Assembly (NCBI GenBank): GCA_946406115.1
Contig: OX291561.1
Location: 7,990,273-8,054,272 of the forward strand
DNA length: 64,000 bases
Source: Apoda limacodes
Lineage: Eukaryota; Arthropoda; Insecta; Lepidoptera; Limacodidae
Reading direction: 5' to 3'
Part shown: one piece after another, positions 34,494 through 47,400 of the stretch
Layout of the letters: the number at the start of each line of letters is the position of its first letter
How positions within the stretch are numbered: position 1 is the first letter of the stretch
Notes under the pieces: generated by a model
What the model was told of the DNA's origin: nothing
The model's database searches: none
What the model saw: the letters and a program-made list of their open reading frames with translations, nothing else
Position numbers and translations under genes: made by a program

Positions 34494-35049
34494 GCAGTAC
34501 TTCACGTCGGGGCAAAGGTTGTTACTTTACAAGTCGCAAGTTCGGCCCCATATGGAGTACTGCTGCCATCTCTGGGCGGGTGCACCCGGATACCAGCTTG
34601 GCCCTTTTGACTCGGTTCAACGACAGGCTGTGAGAATTATCAACGAGCCCTTAAGTCTGAGGAGAGACTTTGCCTCTCTGTGTGTGTTCTACCGCTTGTA
34701 TAATGGGTTGTGTTCTGAGGAACTGTTCGGAATGATGCCCACGGCTACTTTCTACCATCGCACCGCTCGCCATCGGCAGGGAATTCATTCTCACACTTTA
34801 GAACCTAAATGGTCGCGTACAGTGCGGTTTCATAGAAACTTCCTCCCGCGAATGCTAAGTTGTGAAATGAGCTTCCTGCCAAGGTTTTCTGCAAGGACTA
34901 CAATATGGAGTTCTTTAAGAAAGAAGTTATTAGATTTCTGAAGGGTCGGCAACGCGCAAGTGATACCCCTGGTGTTGCAAGCGTCCATAGGCTACGGTGA
35001 CCGCTTACCATCAGGCGGACCGTAAGCTTGATTGCCACCCGAGTGGTAT
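34494..35049 (+). mobile_element. LINE family F, 5'-truncated copy with decayed RT C-terminus
   Basis: A 140-codon frame from 34519 reads LLYKSQVRPHMEYCCHLWAG, GYQLGPFDSVQRQAVRI, FASLCVFYRLYNGLCSEEL, RHRQGIHSHTLEPKWSRTV. This is the post-RT C-terminal region typical of a large non-LTR retrotransposon group in Lepidoptera. It ends with AGGGTCGGCAACGCGC, ACCATCAGGCGGACCGTAAG, GAGTGGTATAAAAAAAAA. It is frameshifted near the end and lacks the whole RT core, so it is dead on arrival. Other copies in the window: 16.5, 20.2, 40.1, 42.6 and 49.3 kb. Confidence 0.85.
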
Positions 35050-35499
35050 AAAAAAAAAATACTTTGAAAAATTAATAAAATAAAAGTTATTGTTACTTTG
35101 ATAATAAAAATAAACTTATTGCTTAAGGGTTGGGGACTACACCTGACCGATCATCAGCACTAACGGATCATCGTTCAAGTGTGAACGGTTTTGATTTGGT
35201 ATGCTACGCGGCCGAAAATACGCAACACGCGACGCAGCTTCGGCCACATATGAACTAGCCCTAAAGATGAAGGTGTTTGAATAATGCGTCTTGCCTGTCA
35301 TGACCTGGCGCGGAAACGTGGACACTGGCAATTCGTCTGATCTACAAGTTAATAGTTCAGCGAGCTATGGAAAAGGCTTAGGTACTCAGACTTTTAGAGG
35401 ATATAATCAAAAATGAAGAGATCCAGCAAATAACCAGTCACTGAGGCCACAGAATAAGCAAGTCACATTTGCTGCAGACCAGATGATCGTTGGGACAAA

Positions 35500-35680
35500 C
35501 GAGTCATAGATAAGAGACCATGGATTGATATGCGCAGCGGGTGTCGCCCTCCAGTCCTGTGGACCGATGACCTGGAGGTAGCTGGAAGTTGAAGTATGAG
35601 CAAGGCGGAAGACTGGGTGTGTCTGCTTCATTGGGAAAGCTAATGTCCAACAATGGACTCGTACAGGCTGGTTGATTGTG
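35500..35680 (+). pseudogene. RTE-type LINE C-terminal fragment (plus strand)
   Basis: Plus-strand reading in broken frames gives GCRPPVLWTDDLEVAGS, MSKAEDWVCLLHW and CPTMDSYRLVDC. It is the same protein region as the minus-strand fragment at 32185-32345, much decayed. The upstream part (35110-35340) has phrases such as TACGCAACACGCGACGCAGC that also look repetitive. Confidence 0.5.
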
Positions 35681-35961
35681 TGTTTCTTAAAATCGGAACT
35701 GCGGCTGCCCCAAATCAAAAACTAGTACAAGCTTTAAACTGAATTTAAAAAATTTAGAGTCGAGCCAAAAAATAATTTTGCATTCCCATTACAATTTATA
35801 ATTTCGCTTCTGATTGATTAATCTATGACGTACGGCATCGCGCTATATCTGTCTCTTTCGCGCTGCAGTTGTCCTCGTGATCTCTATCCTTTTTTAAACG
35901 GCATGTCAATCCCCAGATTGTATTCGATATTTAAAGTAACTTAGTAAACAAAATGAAATAT

Positions 35962-36227
35962 AAAAATCGGCCAAGTGTGAGTTGGACTCGCGCACGACGG
36001 TTTCCGTACCATTATCTATAAAAACAGCAAAAAAAACCCGTTTGTTGTATGGGAGCCCCCTTCAATATTTATTTTATTCTGTTTTTTTAGTATTTATTGT
36101 TAAAGCGGCAACAGAAATACATATTCTGTGAAAATTTCAACTGTCTGACGATCTCGGTTTATGAGATGCTGGTGACAGACGGACAGACAGACAGCGGAGT
36201 GTTAGTAATAGTAGGTACGGAACCCTA
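35962..36227 (+). mobile_element. Dispersed repeat, family D (plus orientation)
   Basis: Runs from AAATCGGCCAAGTGTGAGT through TTGTTGTATGGGAGCCCCC, GCGGCAACAGAAATACAT and GACAGACAGCGGAGTGTTAG to GGTACGGAACCCTAAAAATG. It is collinear with 58345-58710. About 266 bp, no coding frame. Confidence 0.75.
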
Positions 36228-37700
36228 AAAATGACATATATTTTATGTACTTAAATGTAACTCTTCGCCCATTTTTATAATTCAAATAGTATTTTTCACT
36301 TTCTTAAAAAATTTGCACCCAAATTCAGCATTTTAAAATTTATTGTCAGATGCGCTAATTTACTCGCAGCCAACATGTGACTAAATCAAATTACGACAAT
36401 AATCTTTATTTCGCTACCTTCATTTCTGCACTAGTACATTATCTACCCCTTTTATATATACCCTATCATTGTATTAAAGCAATATATAAGATTGTGTTCA
36501 CCTCGAGGAAAATTGGGACTTAAAAAAAAAATAAGGTTTTCATAACTTATTTATAACAAAACATTAGACATCCTATAACAATAAAATAATCAATGTATAC
36601 AAAAAACCTATACTTTATCTGAATATCATTTCTACTTCAATAACCAAATTTAATTGAATAACATAAGTATTATTAAATAAAAAAAGTGGTTTACTAAATT
36701 ATTTCACTCAAAAACGCTATGAAAAGTTATAATTGCATTTGAAAAATAACACAGGAAGGACATCGATTCTTGTCAGTAAATTAAAATGTATCACTTTTCT
36801 GGACAGAAAAGGCGACAGTTATTTATTTTACAATTTTCTTTGCATGGTTTGTTATAATAAAATATTATAATACAAAGGGCACAATGGCTCAGTTGAGCCC
36901 AAACGGAATAATTTAAAACTACAAAAATGTATCACTTGTATATACGCGCAAATGTGCGCATTTATATTTTCACCTTTTTTTTTACATAAAATTATCCTTG
37001 TACATCTAGTTACTTTTATTAAACAACTATTCTATTAAGTCTGTTTTGTTTTGTTTTACCAGCATTTTTAACTAAAGCTCTACACAATGCTCGGCCGTGA
37101 TGCCTTTTGCTGGATTCATATTATTGACGGCCTTACCATCAGAACGGCCTTCAAACTCTACTTATCCGGTAAAGGCTTACTGCCACGACCTCGATAGTAA
37201 TGCACTGATAAATGTTTTAGAATTATTATTATGATTGATAGACAAATTTTCTGATTAAAAGATAAAATAAATGTATAATATACTCCTTAGTCCTTACAAA
37301 GAAACGCCAAAGAATGTCCCGCCCCAAAAATGTTTTAATTAAAATTTAATAATACAAACAATAAAATTCATAAATTACACAATGAAATTGTTATTCAAAA
37401 TAGATATTTACACTTACTACATTATTTTAAATTAAACTTTCATAAATGCAAACACGTAGTGCCGTAGAGAGATTAACAGTTTTTTTTCCAGTGGAAATAT
37501 TTTTTTTGTACACTATTTATATACACTTTGTTCGAAGAAAGATGTAATATGTTAGAAAGTAAAACATTTTTAAGGCTATGCCATACACAAACAAAAGCGT
37601 GCCGTTTCAACCAGTGTACAAAGAAATTTTACACTATTGAAGAATAAAAAGAGACGGTTTTTGTAAGTATAAAATTTAAATATTTATTTAGAACTATGAA
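36228..37700. other. AT-rich non-coding region
   Basis: No gene is supported. The only unusual part is 37084-37165: minus-strand translation opens with VEFEGRSDGKAVNN and closes with ITAEHCVEL before a stop, with higher GC than its flanks. A stop lies directly upstream, so it is at most a fragment or a repeat. Confidence 0.45.
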
Positions 37701-37905
37701 ATTATAGCACGAACGCGAAGCACGAAGAACTTCGTACATTGACGTTCTAGCCTGCGTTCAGTGGTCACACTAGTAGTAATTTCTGATGGCAGCGGTCATC
37801 GCATCTGTGCGAGCGCGACGGCAAATAATTATGCGCGTGCAACAGAGACAAATAGTGACCGGTCATTGAACGAAATTATTCTTGCTTCGCGTCCGTACTA
37901 TAGTT
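37701..37905. mobile_element. About 205-bp MITE with 34-bp imperfect TIRs
   Basis: The left end ATTATAGCACGAACGCGAAG, CACGAAGAACTTCG pairs with the reverse complement of the right end (ACTATAGTACGGACGCGAAG, CAAGAATAATTTCG) at 27 of 34 positions. There is no coding frame and GC is higher than in the flanks. It sits about 470 bp beyond the FAM114 stop codon. Confidence 0.7.
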
Positions 37906-38061
37906 AATTCACTAAGTGATATTAATATATATTTTATAAAATAAGAAACAAGAGAATATAACTCTTAGATCGCCAAACAATTTGAATTAAGGAAAGAATT
38001 AAAGCCCAAAAAATATGATGATTTAACCTTCATTGCGGCTTTTCATTCTCAGTTTAATACT

Positions 38062-38108
38062 TTTATTGTTAACTACATTTTTAACAGTAAGCGCTTTCTC
38101 TTTTTATT
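38062..38108 (-). terminator. Candidate polyadenylation signals of the FAM114 gene
   Basis: AATAAA on the minus strand lies at 38103-38108 and 38062-38067, some 270-310 bases past the stop codon at 38374. These are the first canonical hexamers that I saw after the stop. Which is used cannot be told from sequence. Confidence 0.4.
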
Positions 38109-38373
38109 ATAAATTAAAGAATGCGGACTCAAGAGAATGTGCTGCCCCATGCGGAAAAATGGAAAAACTAGAGGTTCAAGAATTTTCCGATTTTGAGTGG
38201 ATTATTTTAATATTCCTCGGCGTAAAGGTAAATATTGTAAAAAAAATCAAACAGTTTGATATTGCTCGAAGCCGCTATGTAAACAAAAATATTTTTAGCC
38301 TTAATACCTCAGGGCACATTAGCTTTCCATATTTTGTACTGTTTTCTTCGATACACAAAACATTGCTAAATAT

Positions 38374-38448
38374 TTACACAGCACCTATTTGTAATATTGG
38401 TAGCGCCAACTGGAATGCATTTTGTATATACGTCGAACTGTTTCCCGC
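38374..38448 (-). CDS. FAM114 exon 10 (last), residues 548-571
   Basis: Acceptor TTGTTACAG then GCG; reads AGNSSTYIQNAFQLALPILQ and IGAV before TAA. This is the signature C-terminus of the family. It is too short for ORF calling and is overlapped on the other strand by a 158-codon chance frame. Confidence 0.92.
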   Translation of the reverse strand, partial: AGNSSTYIQNAFQLALPILQIGAV

Positions 38449-41400
38449 CTGTAACAACAGAGAAAAATTAGTTTCAAAACCGACCATTCAACCGCACAGT
38501 TTCATGTGAGAGCCATAGGTATTACGAAACTAACATTTAGACACTGAATGTCAAAATCACTTTTTCTTGAAGAAACCTTTCCGTCCTTAGAAAAAACCTT
38601 GGATCACACAAATATAACAGAATGTTACAGATGGTAAATAAATCACATGAAAAATGGCACTCTAATAAAAGATTTTACACAATAAATATCGATGTTTAAA
38701 TCGATTAGAATTCAAGTCCTGAAAGATCGAGATTCAGAAGAATCGATCTATAGTTTTCTTGAGAAAGGTAATAGTGTGCAAGGAAGAAGTATTTCGCCTC
38801 AGCCGTTATACGCCCCACTACAGGGGTATAGGCGGCCATAATCACAAGGTAATATACCCCTATGCTGACCTAGGTACGTGTTGGCGGACGTTGTCTATCT
38901 AGTATCCACTCGAATGTCAGTTTTAAGCCGCCCATACGGCCTCTGACTTGGTTTACTTTCTGCTGTCATATGACAACATTGCCAGGTCCGACGGTTTACC
39001 GTGTCCTCCGAAACACGGAGCTCAGAAAAAATTGCAACTGAGCGGTCAACTACCCAGGTACTTACCACGTTGCTTAACTTCTTCTATCGTTTTCAATAGA
39101 CAAATGTATCTAAGCAGCATGTTTTCAAATAGCAGTATTATTCCCATGAAAACGATCAAACTTAAGATAGAAGTGAAAAGAATCACATTAAGGTGTTAAT
39201 ATACTCGGTACCTGTGGACCAAGCTTTGCTCGTTTTTGTTAACAACGCCATCTCTTGTCAAGTAGCTTTAGTGTTGCTTAACAACGCCATCTATTGTCGA
39301 TTAGCTTTAGTGTTGTTGTGTCGGTAAAAATAATAGTAGATGCCAATAGATGTCAGGAAGTCGTATTTTTTTAGTTTTCTAAAAATGAAACCTAGTTAGA
39401 TCGATTTATCGCACCCAAAACCCTCTGCGTACTAAATGTCATGAAAATCGTTCGAGCCGTTTCCGACATTCAGATTATATATCTATATATATACATATAT
39501 ACAAGAATTGCTAGTTTAAAGGTTATTACATTAGGTATATTGGTAGCTCGTATTTTACCTCTAAGAATATATTGGTGATGTACGTGTTGATTTGTTCTTT
39601 ATTTTCAGTAGCAATAGAGTTGAGCTTTTCAGTGAATAGGGTCGCTAGGTCACTCACATGCTTCGTCAACACAACCGTCAATCTGAAACGAACAATAAAA
39701 TATGTTTTTGTTTAATACAAATTATTGCACATATTTAAAAAAAAAACGGCCTTATGATGTTTTACAATGATATGTTAATCTTATCATATAAGTAAGCAAT
39801 AAAAATAATTCTTCAATTTATTAAATATTTCTTTTTAAAAACTCTTTGGCCGTTCGCCGTATCGTAAGTAGTTTCTTGCCGGTGTCTATGGATGGAAACA
39901 TCTCGTGCCCATTGTATATGTAATAAAAAACTATGAAACAAAGAGCTTTGTAATAGCCTATTTGATTAAAAATATACTAAATTTTTGGTACGTTTTTTTT
40001 GTGTTTAGTTCCGAGATCATCTGCAGGACAAGGTGAAGCTGGCGTCCAAAATACTTGGAGTACTCAACAGAGCTTGGCCCTTTTGATTCGGTTCAACGAC
40101 GGGCTGTGAGAATTGTCGACGATTCCAAACTCACTTGCGGTATCGAGCCCTTGAATCTGAGGACAGACTTTGCATCCGAGTGAGTGTTCTACCGCTTGTA
40201 CAATGGGTTGTGTTCTAAAGAATTGTTCGAAATTATGCCTCCGGCTACTTTCTACCATAGCACAATTCGCTATCGGCAGGGAATTCATTCTCACAGTTTA
40301 GAACCGAAATGGTCGCGTACAGTGCGATGTCAGAGAAACTTCCTCCAGCGAACGCTTGGGTTGTGGAATGAGCTCCCTGCCAAGGTTTTCTCCAAGGACT
40401 ACAGTATGGGGTTCTACAAAAAACATGCTATTAGATTTCTGAAGGGTCGGCAACGCGCGAGTTATACCCCTGGTGTTGCAAGCGTCCATAGGCTACGGTG
40501 AACGCTTACCATCAGGCGGACCGTAAGCTTGTTTGCCACCTTAATGGTATAAAAAAAAAAAAAAAAAAAAAAAAAGAAGAATATTTTTCGAGTGTTATAT
40601 CCGTATATAATAATAAATATAAAATAAATCCTATACTATAAAGAGTAGAGAAAAATACCCAAAGGAATTTCAGGCCCGATAATGATGAAAACTAAAACAA
40701 CGGCATTAGATTTTATTAGAGTCTTATTTGGGCCTAATAGGGTATAAATATGCAGAAAGAAATATTTTTACGTTAGGAATAGATTAAGGAGGTCAAGATG
40801 TGGTTGAAAGAATGTTTTTGATGTAAGGGGAATGAAACTCTTACAAAAAAAGATTATAGTTTAAACTAACTGGGTGAGAGCATCAGATTCATCAGCAGTA
40901 GACCGCCTGGTCTTCACCAACAGCATTTCAGCAGCTTTGTGGTATATTTCCACTGACAGAGCAGTTGCTTGTGCTAATCCGCTTACCGCTCGCTTGTATA
41001 TCAGCTTCTCAGTGAGATCTGCATTACTTAAAGAGTGCCAGTCCAGGATTTCTGTGTATTGCCTACAATGGAAAGATATAATATTCTATTAACATGCCCT
41101 TGCTTCATTTTGCTTATCAAATAGAAACACACCAGAAACAATTTCTTAAACATTTTTTTTTATTTAAATATCCCCTTTGTTCTAAAGCTTATACTATAGT
41201 TTTCCAGAATCAGTTCAATAGTTTCTTAGAAGTAACTTTTTGTAAATAAATATAAACAAAAAACTAAGAATTTACATAGGTTTTACATTTCACATTCTCA
41301 GAGCGCCAGACTAAGTAAGACAAATATTGTCTGGTGCCCAAAGTACACAAGTACTATTCGCACATAAATGTTCGTTTTGTACGGAAATCCCACGCCCCTC

Positions 41401-44400
41401 GGTGCAGCAAGTAGAGTAACTACCAACTAACCTACAAAGTAGTCGCTTTGTTATCATACTAATATTTTACCACCACTTAGCTCAAAATTATATAAAATAT
41501 AATCGGGCATTAAGTTTGTTACGTTTTCTGTGAAATTACTTACGGTAGGAATACTAAGATTTCAGATTCCAGATTTTTCTTATACATATCAGTGCACTAA
41601 ATATCCATATATATACTATAAAAATTGTTTAGTTATAAAATGACATTAAATTATGAATCAGCTTAATTTATTTATATTTAAATAAATAAATAAATATGTG
41701 TGTACAGCGCCATCTGGCCCCAAAGTAAGCAGAGCTTGTGTTTTGGTGACCAGACAATGGATACAAATACATATATATTACATTTTTTTTGTAAATACAT
41801 ACATATCATACATATATACACCTAGATTAAAGACAAATGTTTATCACATAAATGTTTGTCCAAAGCGGAAATCGAACCCACACCCTCTGCAGCCGGCCAC
41901 ACTACCAACTAGGCTGCGAAGGAATCAAATTTTTTTGTTGCTTTCATGCTATTTTATAGATCAATATTCGTTTTGAGAAGCAAAATGTCTATAGTTAAAG
42001 ATATTAAATAAAACACAGTTTGGACGGAAAAAAACGATGTTCGGATACACCTTACTACTAACTATACTACGCATTTAAAAATTACCAGAGAAAATATTGA
42101 GTTCATGTAATTGTTTTTTTAGTTTCTTTCATCTAGTAATCAAATAGATACGCACTTGACCAGAGCTTGGAAATGCAGTTTGACACCCAAGTCTTGTGTG
42201 GCTGTCTGCAGTCGTTCCAGAAATACGTCAGCTTTGGAACCACCTTCCGAAGACTCTTCCTCTTCATCATCATCATCCTCTGGCATTTCACAAAGTTCTG
42301 TAAAAGATCACGCTTTTAACATAGACAAATATATTATTAAAGTTATTGCAAGAAAAGATATGTATGTTACAATTTAAATATGTAATAATATATTAAGTAT
42401 TTGGTGTAATTAAGATTCGGCGAAGTTGATTTATTTATTTATTTAACTTCCATATCTTTATAATACATGACGAATTTGCAAAATGCTTCCTTGGTGGACG
42501 CGTACATCGAAAAACCAATATATTCACCAAATTTTATCATTCTAAGTTCAATTAGTTTTGGCTGGGCGATGGGTGCATCCGGATACCAGCTTGTCTCTTT
42601 TAACTCGGTGCAACGACGGGCTAAGAAAATTGTTGACGACCCCAAACTTACAAGCCGTATCGAACCCTTATATCTGAGAAGTTTGCCTCTCTCTGTGTGT
42701 TCTACCGCTAGTATAATGGGACATTCTAAGGAATTGTTTGAAATGATGCTTATGGCTACTTTCTACCATCGCACCACTTGCCATTGACAGGGAATTCATC
42801 TTCACACCTTTGAACCTAAATAATTATGCACAGTTCGGTTTTAGAGGAACTTCTTCCCGGGAACGCTTAGGTTGTGGAATGAGCTTCCTGCCAAGGTTTT
42901 CTCTTAGGACTAAAGTATGAGGTTCTTCAAAAAATAAGTTACTAGACATTTAAAGGATTGGCGATGCGCGAGTAATGCCCTAGGTTGCAAGCGACCATAG
43001 GCAGCGGTGGCAGCTTAAAACCAGGAGGACCTTAGCTTGTTTGCCATCTTAATAGTGTATTTTTTTTTATCTGTGAGTCAGATGGTCAGTGCAATGAAGC
43101 CAAAAATAAATTATGTAAGTATATTTATATAATTAGGACTATTTAATATTTTTAGTTTATACGTCAGAGTTTTCGAACAAGAGCTTTTAAGAGTAAGTGA
43201 CAAATAGATGGAAATACTGACAGACACCTTAGTGATCGAAAAGGGTTCTTTCTTTCTTTTAAGGTACGGAACCCAAAACATTTTTTTACCAAAGAGAACA
43301 ACATTAATTCATATTGCGAATAGGACTCATAAATTTTTAATACAATTACCAGCAACTTGTTGTAGCGTTTCCTTAATATCCTGCTTCTTGTCAGGGTCTA
43401 CACCTCGCATTCGTTCTTCTATCCGCATACTGACTTGCCTTGACAGCATCTCTAATGCTTCTAGATGAACTAATCCTGAAATTTGGAGACCATGCTTTAA
43501 GACTACGATATACCGTGTTGCACCGTTTGTGTGCCAATTTTGTGGCAAAACTGTTACATATAAAGGATTGAAAAAAATACATGTTATAAAACTTGCTTGT
43601 CACTAGTGCATTATCTTACTGAATGATTTTCATTAATTGTATTTAATGAAAAAAAAAAAAAAAAAAACTGGAAGTGATCAGTGTTTCAACACTTGTAGCA
43701 AAATTTTTAAAGCGTGTATTGCATTAGCTTGTAATGAAAGTCGGTTAAATAATTAGAAAAGCTTGTTAAAGTTGTAGAAAAAAGTAAAAAAATGTGACTA
43801 CAAAACGGTAAAAACGTTAAATTACATACGAAGAAAATTAAAAAAGTTTCAAGAAGTCATTATATGGTATACAGCGTGAATTTTTCAAGTGGACGTGCAT
43901 GACCAAATCCGAAACTATACGGAATATCGAAAAGTACTCAAAGGAGTTTTATAGGAGTGTTATAACAAACAATACTAGAAATGTATACGACATTGTGTAG
44001 TGATTTTTAGTTCATTGATATGTTATATTGAAGAAAATCATAATAAAAAAAAACATATAAAAAATTAATCTTACATAGGAAACCAAGCAAGGCATGGTGA
44101 CCAGAAAATTAATATAAATACATGTATTTTTTTTATACATAGAAATTACATAGAAAACATCCAGATTTAAGACAAAAAGAAATCTTCGTTTGTCCTTTTT
44201 GGGAATACTTTTCGAGTTTTATTAGGGATAAAAACCAATTCTTAAAAGAAAGAATTAATATAGCAACAACAAATGACAAAATACCTTCAAAATCATCAAA
44301 TAAATTCTCATAATGAACTTCTTTAGCTTCCCTTTTTTCTTCTCGAATCCTATCTTCTTCATCAGCCCTGGATTTGGCTTCTCTTAAGACCTGGGAGAGA

Positions 44401-47400
44401 ACGGGTTTGTCTCCAGGGTCAAGCCCTAACATGGCTCGTTTTTTGGCTAGTCCTGGGTCTCCGTCTTGAAGTACTTCCATAGTCTTTTTCCCTATGGTTT
44501 CTAAAGTGTCCAAACCACTTGTAATTACTTTTGAACCTGAAAATAAAAGGCCAATGCAATTTATTTTTAAGATAAACGTGAGTCAGTTCCATGGAAAAGT
44601 ATAAAAGGTTTGCCGCTTTAGTTGTGGTTTAACATATTTGGTTTCGTTTGTGTTGTAGGATAGCAGATTATTATCCATATTCTTTATTAATAGAAGAGAC
44701 TATCTCATTTGCGTGTTTCGCTGAATTCTAATTATTACTATTAAATAGAATAGTTGTGACCTCTGCTAACATAATTATAATTCCAATCCTGTTATTTGTT
44801 GAACTTGCTAACATATGTCTATAAGGAAAAGTGTTATATCTTATGTAGCTCCTTGGGATATATACACTGTGTCAATACAAAGCTTGAACACTAATTATTG
44901 TAATAGTTTTTGTAGGTTAGGTAAATTTTAAACTACTAAGAGAATGGCTTAGCTCTAATACCATTGAAAAATCTCCTATAGTAATATTATTGTTTTCTAT
45001 TGAGAAAGTTAGATATTTTTCTTCTGATCTAAATCTATATTTGTTGAATAAAAAGTTATTTGACTCTAGGTTCTTTATTAATTTTCTTAATAACCATTTT
45101 CTCTGTGCTTAAGTCTCTCTGTATTCGACATTTAATTTTAGTGTGATGATTTCAGACAGTTTTAAACAATTATTTATTAAATTACAACATTTTTATTTTA
45201 CAAATAAATCTGTTCTGAAAACAATATCTAAATAGCCGCCAATTTTTTTTAAAAAAGAAGTCAATTTAGAACCTTAAAGATATTTTGGAAGCCCTATCCC
45301 ACGACACCACACACAATTTTTTCATCTATGAATTTAATAAATGGACAGCAAATCTTTATTTATCTGAATTTCATCAAAAAAACTGTGAATACCTTTCCGT
45401 AAAATTTTATCAAATCGATGAAAAGATGGAGAAATTTCAAGGCTGTGACATACGGTCGGACGGATGAAGGAAATGTTAAAATTATAAGGTTTTTGCTATT
45501 TTGCTCCGGAAGTGTGATAAAATAAACTTATGTTTTGTTTATCAAATTAACTAAACATAACACCACCAGGTTTATATAAATTTGATAAAAAATATTTCGG
45601 CTCTTATGATCGACGATCAACCCACTGACAACGACGATCTCCACTCCAGACTAATTCAATAGTTTCAACATTCAGCAACAATTGTAAATCTACGTCACTA
45701 TCGGGGTGCTCTTTTACATAAAACTCACTTTAAGACAGACTTTCATAAACAAATGATAGCAGGCACATGCATCATAATTAAAATAAAAAACATTACACAC
45801 AGCACCACCTAGTACCAAACTAAGGGAAGCTTGTACTATAGGTACTAGATAACGGATGGGTGAATATACAAAAAAATGGGTAACTCTATGTCATCAGTCA
45901 ATAGAATGACGTTTTATTAATTTTATTTTTCTTTCAAATTAAATTAATGGTTCTTTATTTGGTCAACCAATTTCAGCTGTTTATTTTAAAAATAAGTTTA
46001 TAAAATACCACATGAAACCTTTAAATCTTCGGCATATCTAAATCCCAAAAACGCGCAATCAAATAACTGTATATTAAATACGAACATTAATTTAAGAAAA
46101 CTTATAATTTCATTATAATTTGAAGATAGTCACAGATCCCGACATATGATGGCCGCCTGTATAATGCCAGTGCTAACACGCGCTTACCGCGTATACCCGT
46201 GCGGATCCAGTCAAAATTTAAGTACTGTTGTTGTTTTATTTCGATGTATAGACAGTATAGTGATTCCCTCGCAGCCTAGTTGGTAGTGTGGCCGATTGCT
46301 GCCCAGAGGTTGCGGGTTCGATTCCTGCACTGGACAAACATTTATGTGATAAACATATGTGTTTGTCTTGAGTCTGGGTGTACTTATGTATGATATGTAT
46401 GTATTTACAAAAAAAAAGTATTATATATGTATTTGTGTCCGTTGTCTGGTACCCATAACACAAGCTCTGCTTACTTTAGGGCCAGATGGCGCTGTGTGTA
46501 ATGTCCAAAATATTTATTTATTTGTTAAAATTCTGCTTGTTAGCATTCGAAAATATCGTCAGAAATATTATTTTCAAAAATAAACTCAAATTTACGCCAG
46601 AACACTGACGTGTTTTCAGGGTACTGATGTTTCTTTGTTTTAGTTTACTTGTATAGTACTGTTATACTGCACATCTGTATGTAAACTTACTCTCAAAATT
46701 TTAATAAACGTCATATTTTCCTACGAAATTGTGTATTTAATCAGTATTATGTCACCCTCGTTAGTCTCCTGGCTCAGATTTAAATAATCTGAAAAATCGA
46801 AATATTCCAAAAGTGACTGGCCCAATTTAGATCTATATATTTATAACATTTACTATCTTAGATACCTCTCTTAGATCTCTTAAAATTACCCAACTTTTGT
46901 ATATTCACTCGGATACAAATCCATATATATAATCTTTTTGTAAATACATAGATATTATAAATAGAAATCACCCCTCAGGCCTGTGACCTGCATTATCCAC
47001 TGAGCCACAAAGCCGCGGATATTCAAAAATTTGTTGGTTTTTTATACAAGCTACCTAAACCCAGCTTATTTCTCGATAGCTAGACACAATATGGATTGGA
47101 TTGACTACCACTTATCCTAAACTATACAAAAATTTTCGAGAACAATTTGGAAATACCTACCGGTAGTTTCAACAAACTTGGTAACACCAGAAAGAATATT
47201 TCCAAAAGGGAACGAGGCATCGGTTGAGTTGTCTTCAGGCTCCTGATTCCTTGTTTCTACAGTTTTCCTGTCAGGTTTGTCTCCATCATCTAATCTGCTG
47301 GATTTAGCTTCACTTTCTCTTACACTTTGTCTAGCTAATTCTTCAGGGTCTGGCACGCCAATTCCGGTTTCTATTACGTTGGAGATTCCCTAGAAATAAA

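Noticed and set aside
38033..38509. 158-codon plus-strand ORF with a signal-peptide-like start (MRLFILSLILLLLTTFL)
   Set aside because: It runs antisense through FAM114 exon 10, whose STYIQNAFQLALPILQ tail is conserved and in phase. The rest is low-complexity AT-rich sequence. The hydrophobic start is expected by chance from T-rich DNA.
39526..39558. FAM114 ending by read-through of the exon 9 donor (12 further codons then a stop)
   Set aside because: Splicing at GAG/GTAAAA to 38448 keeps the phase and restores the family's conserved C-terminus. The read-through codons are not family-like.
44133..44284. C-terminal extension of the 126-codon frame after FDDFEG
   Set aside because: It is intron 5 sequence beyond the donor at 44284; exon 6 continues the motif as GLVHLEALEML.
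46259..46340. A functional tRNA gene
   Set aside because: A and B boxes are present, but there is no cloverleaf closure and a SINE body follows; the same head occurs in other copies.
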